A DNA stretch of 64,000 bases, taken from contig NZ_BSNY01000053.1 in NCBI RefSeq assembly GCF_030160235.1, positions 1 through 64,000 of the forward strand, written 5' to 3'. The stretch's first letter is position 1, and each line of letters begins with the position of its first letter. Both the position numbers and the translations under genes were made by a program. Below, piece by piece: positions 1-12,106 of this stretch. Origin of the DNA: Mesorhizobium huakuii (GTDB taxonomy: Bacteria; Pseudomonadota; Alphaproteobacteria; Rhizobiales; Rhizobiaceae). The notes beneath the pieces were generated by a model, which was not told the DNA's origin, did no database searches, and saw only the letters and a list, made by a program, of their open reading frames with translations.

Positions 1-753
1 CGGGGCAGCGGGCGCCGGAGCAGCAGTTGCGGGCGCCTGCGCGGCCGGAGCTGGCGCCGGTGCAGCCGGAGCGGCGGCCTGGTGGCCGGTGGCAGGTGCT
101 GCCGGTTTGGTCTCGGGCGCGGGAACCGTCAGCAGTTCGGACGGCTTGCCCGGCTCTTCGACCATGGCCAGCACCTGGCCGGCGGTATCCTTGGGAACCG
201 AAACGACTGCGGTCTGTACCGAGACGGTCACCACCGTGCCGACGGTCGAATGCAGGGTAATCGTATAGTCGCCAGGCTTCAGCGGATCGTCGAGCACGAT
301 GACGAAGGCACCATCGGCACCCGCCACCGTCGAGCCAAGCACCGTCGTGCCGCTCAGGATCTCGACCTTTGAATTGGGCGCCGCATTGCCGGCGATGACG
401 ATCGAGCCATTGCTCTCGACGCGCACGACATCGAAAGTCGGCGCGATCGGGCCGGTCGCTGCTGGTGCAGCCGGTACGGGCGCTGCCGGAGCCGTAGCCT
501 CCGTCGCGGGCGCGGCTGGAGCGGTCGCCTGTGGTGCTGCGGCGGGAGCAGCCGGCACTGCCGGCGCTGGCAGCCGTCCTTCCGTGCCGGGATCAGCCGG
601 TTTCGGCGCCTCGGGCGGCGTCAAGGCCGCGACCTTCGCCGGCGGCGTTGGATGAAGATACGGGTCGAGTGCGCCCGATACATAGGCGGTTCCCGCCGCC
701 GCGACGGTCCCACCCGCCGCGAACAGGAACGCCTTCAATGGATTAATTGCCAT
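1..753 (-). CDS. LysM-type peptidoglycan-binding envelope protein (3' end outside window)
   Basis: The reading frame runs leftward from an ATG at 753 and is open to the window edge, so 251 N-terminal codons are visible and the C-terminus is missing. A purine-rich stretch (AGGGGTAGGGAA) lies just upstream. Residues 5-25 are a short hydrophobic membrane anchor or uncleaved signal. A long Pro/Ala-rich linker follows, then an Ig-like or bacterial-repeat segment (about residues 100-180; 'VRVESNGSIVIAGNAAPNSKVEIL'-type pattern abbreviated here: SIVIAGNAAPNSKVEIL) and a second Ala/Pro-rich linker. In rhizobia this architecture usually ends in a C-terminal LysM domain, which would lie beyond the edge and cannot be seen. 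An envelope role at peptidoglycan is inferred from family knowledge. Confidence 0.7.
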   Translation of the reverse strand, partial: MAINPLKAFLFAAGGTVAAAGTAYVSGALDPYLHPTPPAKVAALTPPEAPKPADPGTEGRLPAPAVPAAPAAAPQATAPAAPATEATAPAAPVPAAPAATGPIAPTFDVVRVESNGSIVIAGNAAPNSKVEILSGTTVLGSTVAGADGAFVIVLDDPLKPGDYTITLHSTVGTVVTVSVQTAVVSVPKDTAGQVLAMVEEPGKPSELLTVPAPETKPAAPATGHQAAAPAAPAPAPAAQAPATAAPAPAAP

Positions 754-895
754 ATTTCCCTACCCCTTAGCCACCTAATGCCGGTCTAGCGTGTTTTGCC
801 AATGCCGACAAGAAAAACGGGCCGTCAAGAAAAAGCCCGGCTTGTCAACCCTTAGGGCTTGACCACGCTTTCAGACCCAATCACCAATCATCCGC

Positions 896-1507
896 ATGAA
901 CACGATTCGATCCGTCTGCGTCTATTGCGGCTCGTCTCCGGGCCGCAATGAAATCTATGCGAAGGCCGGGCACCTGCTCGGACGCTCGATTGCCAAAGCG
1001 GGCCTGCGGCTGGTCTATGGCGGCGGTACCAAAGGCATTATGGGCGCCGTCGCCGAAGGCGCGCTCAAGGCCGGCGGCAAGGTGACCGGCATCATTCCCC
1101 GCTTCCTGATCAACAGGGAAGCAACCGAAACCGCGCTCGACCGGCTCGACGAGTTGCTGATCACCGACAACATGCACGAGCGCAAACACAAGATGTTCGA
1201 GAAATCCGACGCCTTTGTGGCGCTGCCCGGCGGCATCGGCACAGTCGAGGAAATCGTCGAGATCATGACCTGGGCGCAACTCGGCCATCACCGCAAACCG
1301 ATCGTCTTCGGCAATATCAACGGATTCTGGGACCCGATGACGGCGTTGCTTGATCACATGACGGCGGAGGGCTTCATCCATACCGCGCAACGGGTCAAGC
1401 CGCTGGTCGTCAACGACCCGGAGGCTATCGTCGCCGCCATCATGGTGGCAGGCTCCTCCGTCGACGCCCCGACCGAGGGCGTGCAGTCGGTGATAGACAA
1501 GATGTAG
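896..1507 (+). CDS. LOG family protein (cytokinin riboside 5'-monophosphate phosphoribohydrolase type)
   Basis: 203 residues, the usual length for the Lonely Guy / 'lysine decarboxylase-like' family. The Rossmann-like N-terminus has VYCGSSPG (9-16) and YGGGTKGIMG (41-50). The catalytic signature PGGIGTVEE is at 111-119 and the upstream HERK at 94-97. Family members cleave the N-glycosidic bond of nucleoside 5'-monophosphates, releasing the base and ribose 5-phosphate; activity on cytokinin precursors is known for some bacterial and plant members, while the bacterial role may be nucleotide clean-up. It is a cytosolic enzyme and appears monocistronic, ending in a short hairpin shared with the convergent LysR gene. 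Confidence 0.88.
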   Translation: MNTIRSVCVYCGSSPGRNEIYAKAGHLLGRSIAKAGLRLVYGGGTKGIMGAVAEGALKAGGKVTGIIPRFLINREATETALDRLDELLITDNMHERKHKMFEKSDAFVALPGGIGTVEEIVEIMTWAQLGHHRKPIVFGNINGFWDPMTALLDHMTAEGFIHTAQRVKPLVVNDPEAIVAAIMVAGSSVDAPTEGVQSVIDKM

Positions 1508-1520
1508 GGAATAGGGAATA

Positions 1521-1550
1521 GGCAGTAGGAAATAGGGCTTGCCTACTGCC
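1521..1550. repeat. Intergenic palindrome between convergent genes
   Basis: GGCAGTAGG (1521-1529) pairs with CCTACTGCC (1542-1550), a 9-bp perfect stem with a 12-base loop. It is preceded by short repeats of GGGAATA and overlaps the stop codon of the leftward LysR gene. No T-run follows, so it is either a weak bidirectional terminator or one of the small repeats common in Mesorhizobium intergenic DNA. Confidence 0.5.
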
Positions 1551-2426
1551 CTACTGCCCTCCGCAAATCCCCGATCACCGCGCGCTCATCCTGCCGGCGC
1601 CAGGCGAGATAAATCGCCACGCTGCGCTTGAACCAGGGAAGATCGCGGAAGACGACTCCCGGCGGAGCGGCGCTTCGCAAGCTTTCCTGCACCGTCGCCA
1701 GGCCCAGTCCGGCGCTGACCAGGCCAAGCGAGGTCAAGGGATCGGCGGTCTCATAGGCGATGTCGGGCACGAAGCCAGCCTCGATGCAGGCGGCCAGGAA
1801 CTGGCCACGGTTGGTGTCGGCGGGCTGGCGCACCACGGTGATCCATGGGCGTCCGTCGAGATGATGCGGGCCGATGTCGGCGACAGCCGTGAGCGCATCG
1901 CCCTCGGGTATCGCCAGGACCAACGGCTCGCGGCGGACCAGCATCGAGGCAATTTCGGGATAGTCGGCCGGTGGCGGCGAATAGACCAGGCCGAGATCGA
2001 GGGTGCGCTGGCGCAGGCTTTCCAACTGCGCGGCCGAGCGCAGGCTCATCAGACTGAGATGCAATTGCGGCCGAGCGCGGCGGAATTGCCTGAGCATATC
2101 AGCGACCAGGCCGGCATGCACGGCGCCCTCGACATAGCCGATGGCCAGCCGACCGACCGCGCCGCTGGCGAGGCTGCGGCCGAACTCCTCCACGCGCCGC
2201 GCATTGGCAATCAGTGCGCGGGCCTCGACGAGGAAGGCGCGGCCCTCGGCATTGAGATGAACCCGCTGCCTTGCCGTTCGAACAGGGTGACGCCGAGTTG
2301 CTCCTCGAGCTGCATGATCTGCCGGCTGAGCGGCGATTGCGAGATGTGCAGGATTTCGGCGGCGCGACCGACATTGCCGGTTTCGGCGACCGTGATGAAG
2401 TAGCGGAGCTGGCGCAGGTCGAACAC
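1543..2426 (-). pseudogene. LysR-family regulator interrupted by a single-base frameshift
   Basis: The N-terminal winged helix-turn-helix begins at a GTG at 2426 ([18 protein letters not shown]) and stays in frame through LFERQ; the frame then goes to nonsense and stops near 2211. The normal continuation ([16 protein letters not shown], then a complete effector domain to 1543) is in another frame. The frames join at about 2269-2270 if one base is added: minus-strand CAAGGCAG would become CAAGGGCAG, giving [12 protein letters not shown]. With that base restored the gene is exactly 295 codons, a normal LysR length. The rest of both domains is intact, so this is either a very recent mutation, phase variation in a short G tract, or a sequencing error. 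The regulator is divergent from the small gene at 2537, its likely target. Confidence 0.85.
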
Positions 2427-2452
2427 TTTTTCTCCGACGGTTTAGTCCTTCT

Positions 2453-2509
2453 CAGTCTGAACTCTATCCCTAATCAGTCTTGGACAGTCTGACCAGCCGC
2501 AGGGATAGT
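2453..2509. promoter_or_regulatory. Candidate LysR-binding region in divergent promoter
   Basis: The 110-bp space between the divergent LysR gene and the gene at 2537 holds three copies of CAGTCT (2453, 2476, 2486) and an inverted pair CTATCCC (2465-2471) / GGGATAG (2503-2509). LysR regulators usually bind such shared promoters; binding here is inference. Confidence 0.35.
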
Positions 2510-2536
2510 CGGCCATCCCAACCAAAGGAGACCGAC

Positions 2537-2827
2537 ATGCAGTTCTTCGCCCTTCTCGCCCGCAACACCGCAAAGTTCAGCGACGCCGACTTTGCGCCGC
2601 TTCTGCCCGGCGAGGCCGAACAGCGCCGCACGCTCTACGCCGAGGGCGCGGTGCGCCAGGTCTGGAACCGTGGCGACATTCCCGGCAGCGGCATGATGTT
2701 CGAGGCGTCCGACGACGCCGAGGTACGCGGCCATCTCGCCACTTTGCCGCTGATCAAGGCCGGCATGATGGAGATCGCCGCGATCGTGCCGCTCAACCCC
2801 TATCCCGGATTTGGGCCGAAGCGCTGA
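2537..2827 (+). CDS. Small muconolactone-isomerase-like / ferredoxin-fold protein
   Basis: 96 residues. The ATG at 2537 is chosen because AAAGGAG sits 6 bases upstream; longer in-frame versions lack a ribosome site. The sequence begins with a beta strand (MQFFALLAR) and has the pattern GEAEQRRTLYAEGAVRQVW and a C-terminal IVPLNPYPGFG, as seen in the muconolactone delta-isomerase-like group of small dimeric alpha-beta barrel proteins. These often act as isomerases or are annotated only as hypothetical. The gene is divergent from the frameshifted LysR gene and is probably controlled by it. No specific substrate can be assigned. Confidence 0.65.
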   Translation: MQFFALLARNTAKFSDADFAPLLPGEAEQRRTLYAEGAVRQVWNRGDIPGSGMMFEASDDAEVRGHLATLPLIKAGMMEIAAIVPLNPYPGFGPKR

Positions 2828-2971
2828 ACCGCATCGGACGGCGCGGGCGGCGGCGCTCTCCGCCGGCCGCCGGTCGAGCGGCGATCTGGAGACTGGGGAC
2901 GCTCCGGCGATTTCCATTTGCGGCGAGTCTCCCGATTGGTTATCGGGGAGATGGGCAAAGGGGAGTTGACG

Positions 2972-3730
2972 GTGGCGGACAGAAATGGCGGCAATGCGGA
3001 TCGCGTTCCACGCGCTTCCGCCGTCATGACCGTCTATAAGGACCAGCGCTTTCTCGACGCCGCGGTCAACAGCATCCTGACCCAGGAGTTCGACGATCTC
3101 GAGCTCATCGTTGTCGATGACGGAACCGGCCAGGACGCGGTCTTCTTCCGGGAGCTGGCGCTTCGCGATCGGCGCATCCGGCTGGTCATCAATCCGAACA
3201 ATCTCGGCACCGCCGCCGCCAACCGGGGCATCGAGGCGGCCCGGGGCGAGCTCATCCTGCGCCTCGATACGGACGATATAGCCGAGCCCGCGCATGTCGG
3301 TCGACTGGTCGCGGCGCTAGACGAGGACCCCGAACTTGGCCTCGTCGGACATGCGGTGACGCTGATCGACGAGACCGACCGCGTCGTCGGTGTGCAGCAC
3401 ATGCCGGAGACGGATCTGGAGATCCGCCGGACGATCCTGTTACACAACCCCTTCTATCATTCCACGATTGCCTACCGCCGCAGTTGCTTCGAGGCCGCCG
3501 GGCACTACAGGATCGATGAACTGGTCTCGCAGGACCATTATCTTTGGTTCGACATGCTGCCTTTGTGGCGGGCGCGAAATCTTACCGAGCCGTTGACGCG
3601 CTACCGACTGAACACACTCGGGCTGACCGCGACAAACGCAACGAATGCCCGCAATCGCACGCATCCGATCCGCCAAGCATCATGGGAAGGTGCCGTGTCT
3701 GCCGCAAAGAGTGAGAATTATGGATCCTGA
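2972..3730 (+). CDS. Family 2 glycosyltransferase
   Basis: GT-A fold nucleotide-sugar transferase. Near the N-terminus is ASAVMTVYKDQRFLDAAV, followed by LIVVDDGTGQ, the acidic metal-binding motif LRLDTDDIA (DTDD) and the acceptor-side VSQDHYLWFDML. The GTG at 2972 is favoured because AAAGGGGAG lies about 8 bases upstream; an ATG at 2951 and an upstream start at 2918 are in the same frame. The product is about 252 residues, with no membrane segment. The stop overlaps the next gene's start by 11 bases, so the two are translationally linked. A role in building an extracellular or surface glycan is inferred from the partner gene. Confidence 0.82.
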   Translation: MADRNGGNADRVPRASAVMTVYKDQRFLDAAVNSILTQEFDDLELIVVDDGTGQDAVFFRELALRDRRIRLVINPNNLGTAAANRGIEAARGELILRLDTDDIAEPAHVGRLVAALDEDPELGLVGHAVTLIDETDRVVGVQHMPETDLEIRRTILLHNPFYHSTIAYRRSCFEAAGHYRIDELVSQDHYLWFDMLPLWRARNLTEPLTRYRLNTLGLTATNATNARNRTHPIRQASWEGAVSAAKSENYGS

Positions 3731-6428
3731 CTATTCCGCGTGGTTTGCCGGCAAGAGCCTTTCGACCGACTGGGCTTCGCGCTTCTTTCCTGTCTGGGCC
3801 ACACTGTTCCAGTCGCGACGCGACGAGGCCCTCGACGTTCTGGAAATCGGCTCCTGGGAGGGCCGCTCCGCTATCTTCTTTCTCAACTATTTCGGCAAAT
3901 GCCGGCTCACCTGTATCGATACGTTCGGCGGCAGTCCTGAACACGCCCTGCGCCATAAATCGAGCGACCAGCTCGCGCATGTCGAGCAGCGCTTCGACAG
4001 CAATCTCGCCGCGTTCGGCGAACGGCTCGAGAAGATCAAAAGTCCCTCGTCCCAGGCGTTGGCCCGCCTGATCACAGACGAGCGGCGTTTCGACATCGTC
4101 TATGTCGATGGCAGCCATCACAGTGCCGACGTCCAGTCGGATGCCGTGTTCTCCTGGCCGATGGTGCGGGACGGCGGGATCGTCATTTTCGACGATTACG
4201 AATGGACGTTGCTTGCCGACGAGGTCGAGCGTCCAAAACTTGGAATCGACAGTTTCCTGTCGGTGCATGCCGGCCAATACCGCGAGCTGTACCGAGGAGA
4301 ACAAATCATCATCCAGAAGATCGGCGTCGCCAGGAATGAACGCCCGGCAATTCCCTCTCGGTCATCTCCTGTCCCGCGCGAGGAACCCGTCGACAGACCC
4401 CAGGCCGAAAGCGACGTCGAGTTCGTACTCATTGCCGAAGCGGGCATTCTCGAAGCACAGGCCCTGCTGCTGTGCGAGAGCATAAGGTGCTTCGCCGGCT
4501 CCTATTCGCGATCCCCGATAACGGCGGTTTCGCCCCGAAGCAGCCGTCGTCCCTCGCCGTCGACGATAGAGCGGTTCGAGCAACTGGGCGTGGACTATCT
4601 GCCCGTCGAGATCGACAGCTGCTGTCCGCAATATGGTCCGTCGTACCAGATACATTCCCTGGCTCATGCCGAAAGACGGACCGGGCCGCCGATCATCATC
4701 CAGCTCGATAGCGATGCGGTATTCATCGCCGAGCCCGACTTTTCGTTAGGCACATTCTCCGCCGCCGCCCGCCCGGTGGACAGCAAGGGGATGTGCACGA
4801 CAGGTCCTGATGACCCGTTCGACCCCTACTGGAGAGAGCTATGCGCCCTTGCCGGTGTCGACTACGAGCATCTACCCCTCGTGCGCACGAGCGTCACCGG
4901 CCAGGCTGTGCGCGCCAGCTACAATGGCGGGCTCGTGGCCGCAAAAAGGGCGAGTGGCCTCTTTCAGCGCACCGAGGACATCTTCAGGAAGCTGATTGCC
5001 GCCAATATGAAGCCATGGGCCGGCGCCGAGCCGACCTACAACACCGGGACCGGCATTTTGCAGGGAGAGGCCACCGCCTTCTGGGGCACGAGCCAGGCTG
5101 CCTTCTCGCTGGCGGCCGTTGCAGGGAACCATTCCGTGCGGCTTTTACCGGCAACCCATAATTTTCCGCTTCACAACTTCAACCCAGCCACGGCGCCAGA
5201 CCCGGCCCGGCTGGTTCATATTCACTATCATGGACTGTTCGACGAGGGCTCCGCTGCAGCGAACCCGATCCTGGACGGAACGCTGGCGCTGCCCGCGGGA
5301 ATACGCGAATGGCTCCGGGCCCGGTTGCCGTTGCGGGAGACCCCGCCTGCGGCCGCTTCGATACCGGGCCGCGCGCGCCATTCCCGGAGAAAAGCGATCC
5401 TCGTGCTTGGAATGCACCGCAGCGGGACCTCGATGCTTGCCGGCACCATAGCCGCATTGGGAGCGGCCCATCCCAAAAGGCCATTGCGCGCGGACGGCAA
5501 CAATCCCAAGGGATACTGGGAAAGCACCCCGCTCAATTTCGCCAACGATGAGCTGCTCGCGGCGGCCGCCTCTTCGTGGCATGACTGGCGGCCACTCGAT
5601 CCGCAATGGTTGCAATCGCTGGCGGCGGAGCGTCACCGCGACAAGATCAAGGCGATCCTTGCAAGCGAGTTCGGCGAAGAACCGCTGTTTTTCATCAAGG
5701 ATCCCAGGATCTGCCGGTTCGTTCCGTTCATGTCGTCGATCCTTGCCGAGATCGAGGTCGACCCGGTGGCACTGCTTCCGCTCCGCAACCCCCTCGAGGT
5801 CGCTTACTCGCTGCAGCGGCGGGATGGTTTGCCGCTGGCAAAATCCCTTTTGCTCTGGCTCAGGCACGTGATCGAGGCGGAAGTTCATTCGCGACACATG
5901 CCACGTTGTTTCATTCGCCACGAACAATTCCTGATCGATTGGCGGCATCATGTCGACCGCGCGGCGGAGATGACCGGTATCGTCTGGCCGACACCCACCG
6001 ACCTGGCGGAAGCCGAGATAGGGCGTTTCCTGACAGCGGACCTGCACCGTGAACGGGCGACAGTCGGGGAATTACAGAGCCATCCGGATGTGACACCGCT
6101 GATCCGCACAGCCTATGAGATTCTATGCGCCATGGCGGACGACGGCGACAGTCAGAAATTGCGCTCCGAGCTGGACCTGATGCGGGCGAGATTCGATGAC
6201 GCCTGCGCTGTCGTGGGCGCAGCGGCGGCCGCCGAGTCCGACCATTTGCGCGGTGAGCGCGACGCGATCAGCGGCGCCTACCATGAGCTCGACCTCGAAC
6301 GAAACGCGTTGGTGGATGATCGAGACAATCCCCCTGCCGGGCGCGCCGCACCACTCGCGTCGCGCAATTGGCGACGATTGACAGCCCCATTGCGGTGGCT
6401 GCAACGCCCATCCATGCGTCGAAGATGA
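3720..6428 (+). CDS. Tripartite methyltransferase - glycosyltransferase-like - sulfotransferase protein
   Basis: 902 residues from ATG 3720, which overlaps the preceding stop. Domain 1 (about 1-220) is a class I SAM methyltransferase with motif I LEIGSWEG (41-48) and DIVYVDGSHHS. Domain 2 (about 240-540) looks like a nucleotide-sugar glycosyltransferase, with IIIQLDSDAVF containing DSD at 330-332 and conserved YNGG and NTGTG patterns. Domain 3 (about 558-760) is a sulfotransferase with the PAPS 5'-phosphosulfate loop GMHRSGTS (564-571) and the 3'-phosphate motif PLRNPLEVAYS. A short coiled coil and the C-terminal motif RLTAPLRW, common at the end of rhizobial surface-polysaccharide enzymes, follow. 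It probably decorates a glycan by methylation, glycosylation and sulfation. The order of steps and substrate are unknown. Confidence 0.8.
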   Translation: MDPDYSAWFAGKSLSTDWASRFFPVWATLFQSRRDEALDVLEIGSWEGRSAIFFLNYFGKCRLTCIDTFGGSPEHALRHKSSDQLAHVEQRFDSNLAAFGERLEKIKSPSSQALARLITDERRFDIVYVDGSHHSADVQSDAVFSWPMVRDGGIVIFDDYEWTLLADEVERPKLGIDSFLSVHAGQYRELYRGEQIIIQKIGVARNERPAIPSRSSPVPREEPVDRPQAESDVEFVLIAEAGILEAQALLLCESIRCFAGSYSRSPITAVSPRSSRRPSPSTIERFEQLGVDYLPVEIDSCCPQYGPSYQIHSLAHAERRTGPPIIIQLDSDAVFIAEPDFSLGTFSAAARPVDSKGMCTTGPDDPFDPYWRELCALAGVDYEHLPLVRTSVTGQAVRASYNGGLVAAKRASGLFQRTEDIFRKLIAANMKPWAGAEPTYNTGTGILQGEATAFWGTSQAAFSLAAVAGNHSVRLLPATHNFPLHNFNPATAPDPARLVHIHYHGLFDEGSAAANPILDGTLALPAGIREWLRARLPLRETPPAAASIPGRARHSRRKAILVLGMHRSGTSMLAGTIAALGAAHPKRPLRADGNNPKGYWESTPLNFANDELLAAAASSWHDWRPLDPQWLQSLAAERHRDKIKAILASEFGEEPLFFIKDPRICRFVPFMSSILAEIEVDPVALLPLRNPLEVAYSLQRRDGLPLAKSLLLWLRHVIEAEVHSRHMPRCFIRHEQFLIDWRHHVDRAAEMTGIVWPTPTDLAEAEIGRFLTADLHRERATVGELQSHPDVTPLIRTAYEILCAMADDGDSQKLRSELDLMRARFDDACAVVGAAAAAESDHLRGERDAISGAYHELDLERNALVDDRDNPPAGRAAPLASRNWRRLTAPLRWLQRPSMRRR

Positions 6429-6580
6429 CGGCAGCCGGCGCATCGAGGCCTCTCCCTGCTCGACACACTATGACCGGCTGTCAAGAAACCGTCACACGGA
6501 ACCGGGTTCGTGCGTGCTAGAAATTGCGATCAGGTGCCGCCGTGCGGCGCCGCGTTCGAAACCTGCATCTGGCACTGCCC

Positions 6581-7579
6581 ATGGATACCGCCCTCGCCCC
6601 GGAAGGCACCGACCTGTCGCCTTACCTGCCCGATGAGCACGGGCTGTTTTTCACCTATCATTTCACCACCGAGGGCGTGCGGACCAAGGACGCCGGTGCC
6701 GCACACTGGACATGGCGCAGCTACCAGCTGTCGGACATGCGCGCCCGCCATGAGATCGGTGCCGATCAGGCCTTGCCGGCGCCGGTGCGCGAAGGCTTCC
6801 TGACCGCAAATCATGGATGCCACATCGACCTTGAGGATGACTGGCTCTATGGCGACCTGCCGGATCTGCGCCATGACTATTCGGCGGAAGCCGGGGGGCT
6901 TGGTCATTTCCGCTTCGCCCTCAACGACACCATGCTGGTCGGCGCCCGCAAGCAGCCGCTGCAGTCGGTGGACAACATCCGCAAAGCGATCGAGAACGGA
7001 TCGCGCAAGTTCCGCTCGCCGGCCGAACTGATCGAGGCGGTCATCGGCCAATCGTTTGACGGCATGGCGGCGGAACTCGCGACAATGGGCGACACGCTCG
7101 ACGGCATCGAGGATCGCATCGTCTGCGACGCATGGCACAATGAACGGCAGGCGCTGGTCGACGCGCGCCGTCACCTGGTGGTGATCCACCGGCAGATGGC
7201 GACGCTGACCAATCTGTTTCGCCATCTCGACCATTCGCATCGCAACGACCTGCCGGATTCGATCAACGACATGGCGGCGCGGCTGTCGCATCGCGCGCAG
7301 ACGCTGCACTATGATGGCGAGCAGTTGCAGGCCCGCACCCGGCTGCTCCAGGACGAACTGATGGCCAAGCTGACGACGCAGTCGAACCGGCTGCTCTATG
7401 TGCTGTCGGTGATGACGGCGGTGTTGCTGCCGATGACCATCATCTCGGGCCTGTTCGGCATGAATGTCGGCGGCTTGCCCCTGGTCGATACGCCGATGGG
7501 GTTTTGGGTGGTGACGGCGGTCTCGCTGCTGATCGCCGGCGTGACGTACCTGTTCGTCAGGCGGCTCGGGCAGATGTAG
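6581..7579 (+). CDS. CorA-family divalent cation transporter, ZntB-like
   Basis: About 332 residues from ATG 6581 (a longer frame from 6524 exists but its start of MRSGAAVRRR looks non-native). The large cytoplasmic N-terminal domain is followed by a long helical stalk and two C-terminal membrane segments (VLSVMTAVLLPMTIISGLF and FWVVTAVSLLIAGVTYLF). The signature GMN at residues 293-295 ends the first membrane helix. The segment after GMN reads VGGLP, as in ZntB-type zinc transporters rather than Mg2+-specific CorA. Likely role: pentameric inner-membrane zinc or other divalent ion transport. The last 23 bases overlap the convergent rarD-like gene. Confidence 0.85.
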   Translation: MDTALAPEGTDLSPYLPDEHGLFFTYHFTTEGVRTKDAGAAHWTWRSYQLSDMRARHEIGADQALPAPVREGFLTANHGCHIDLEDDWLYGDLPDLRHDYSAEAGGLGHFRFALNDTMLVGARKQPLQSVDNIRKAIENGSRKFRSPAELIEAVIGQSFDGMAAELATMGDTLDGIEDRIVCDAWHNERQALVDARRHLVVIHRQMATLTNLFRHLDHSHRNDLPDSINDMAARLSHRAQTLHYDGEQLQARTRLLQDELMAKLTTQSNRLLYVLSVMTAVLLPMTIISGLFGMNVGGLPLVDTPMGFWVVTAVSLLIAGVTYLFVRRLGQM

Positions 7580-8489
7580 CCGCCGCCCGTCGCGCGGTGA
7601 CCAGCATCGACCAGGAATACATCGCCAGCGCCGTCCAGATCAGGGCAAAGGCAATGGCTTGCGCCGTGCCGAACGGCTCGTCGAAGATCAGAACCGCGAT
7701 CAGGAACACCATGGTCGGCGCGATGTATTGCATGATGCCGATGGTGGAGAGGCGCAAAAGCTTGGCGCCGAACGCAAACAAAAGCAGTGGCACCGATGTG
7801 ACCGGGCCGCAGCCGATCAGCAACGCCGTATCGGCGCCGGTGCTCGATACGATGTGGTCCTGGCCGGTCGCGATCAGGTAGACGATATAGCCGAGAGCCG
7901 GCACGGACAGCAAAAGCACTTCGAGCAGAAAGCCCTGGCTTGGGCCGATCGGCAGCGTCTTGCGGAAGAAGCCGTAGGCGGCGAAGGAAAACGCCAGCGC
8001 CAGCGACACCCACGGCAGCTTGCCGCCCTCGATCGTCAGCACCGTCACGGCAACCGTCGCCAGCACCACCGCCGCGATCTGCAACCGGTCAAGCTTTTCG
8101 CCCAGCAGCACCGCTCCGACCACGACCACCACCAGCGGGTTGATGTAATAGCCAAGCGCGGTCTCGACGGTGCGGTCGACGGCGATCGCCCAGACGTAGA
8201 TGCCCCAGTTGACCGAAATCAGCGCCGCCGTCAGCGCCGCCATGGCGATGGTGCGAGACGAACGAATTGCCGCCTTGAAGTCCGCCGTGCGGCCGGCCCA
8301 GACCAGGACCGCGGCAGCGATCGGCACCGACCAGACGATGCGGTGGGCGATCACCTCGGCGAGCGGCAGATGCGCCACGGCCTTCATGTAGAAAGGCAGC
8401 ACCCCCCACAAGAGATAGGCGCCCAGCGCCAGCAGAAAGCCGCGACGGGCCTTTGATTCTGCGTCCAGGGCAATTGCTTCGGTGACCAT
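7557..8489 (-). CDS. rarD: EamA/RarD family transporter
   Basis: 310 residues with ten predicted membrane segments arranged as two EamA repeats. The N-terminal GFLLALGAYLLWGVLPFYMK and RIVWSVPIA, and the central NWGIYVWAI and GYYINPLVVV patterns, are typical of RarD ('chloramphenicol-sensitive') proteins. These belong to the drug/metabolite transporter superfamily; the natural substrate is uncertain. The gene converges on the ZntB-like gene with a 23-base overlap and has an 80-base gap to the end of cimA. Confidence 0.87.
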   Translation of the reverse strand: MVTEAIALDAESKARRGFLLALGAYLLWGVLPFYMKAVAHLPLAEVIAHRIVWSVPIAAAVLVWAGRTADFKAAIRSSRTIAMAALTAALISVNWGIYVWAIAVDRTVETALGYYINPLVVVVVGAVLLGEKLDRLQIAAVVLATVAVTVLTIEGGKLPWVSLALAFSFAAYGFFRKTLPIGPSQGFLLEVLLLSVPALGYIVYLIATGQDHIVSSTGADTALLIGCGPVTSVPLLLFAFGAKLLRLSTIGIMQYIAPTMVFLIAVLIFDEPFGTAQAIAFALIWTALAMYSWSMLVTARRAAATSARAA

Positions 8490-8572
8490 GGGCCAACGCT
8501 ATGGCCCAGTAATCTTGGCAAGACCATCGCAAAGTTCTGATGGATCAATGGACTTCCGCTGATGGTTCAACC

Positions 8573-11611
<3,039 letters not shown>

Positions 11612-11615
<4 letters not shown>

Positions 11616-12103
11616 GGTCTTTCCTCCGGCGGCCATTGGTCTGTGTCGTGATCGGGATGCTGATAGGAGACTAGCTCGGCGAGATAGGGAGCAGAACCCA
11701 TGTCCGCCATCGTATCCTCGCCCGGCAGTTGCGGGATGGAATCCACATAAGGCAGTTTTGCCTCCGTGCCCCACTGGATGGTCGGTGCGATACCAGCCGG
11801 ATCGTCGAAGGCGGCGATCGCCAGCGCCATGCCGTCGGGCGCCTCGAAGGTCAGCGGCGTGCCGCATTCGGCGCAGAAGCCGCGCCAGGCGGCATTGGAG
11901 GAACGAAAACGCTTGGGCTCGCTGCGTGTCCAGTCAACCCTGGCGCCGCGCACCGAGACCAACGGCAGGTAAAAATTGCCGCTCGCCTTCTGGCACATGC
12001 GGCAGTGGCAGATCGAGGCGTCACCAAGCGCGCCTTCGACACGGAAGCGCACCGCGCCGCACTGGCAGCCGCCTGTGTAGACCGGCCGGTTGTCAAGGCT
12101 CAT
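11612..12103 (-). CDS. GFA/CENP-V domain zinc protein (copy 2)
   Basis: 163 residues with the same GFA signature as its neighbour: TGGCQCGAVRFRVEGALG, SICHCRMCQKASGNF and FCAECGTPLTF. The cysteine sets for both zinc sites are complete. It differs from copy 1 mainly after residue 100 but keeps a related C-terminus (YQHPDHDTDQW here, [11 protein letters not shown] in copy 1). It starts three bases after the VOC gene stop and its own stop overlaps the start of copy 1, so it is inside the cysS-cimA operon. The biochemical role is unknown. Confidence 0.87.
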
Positions 12104-12106
12104 GGC

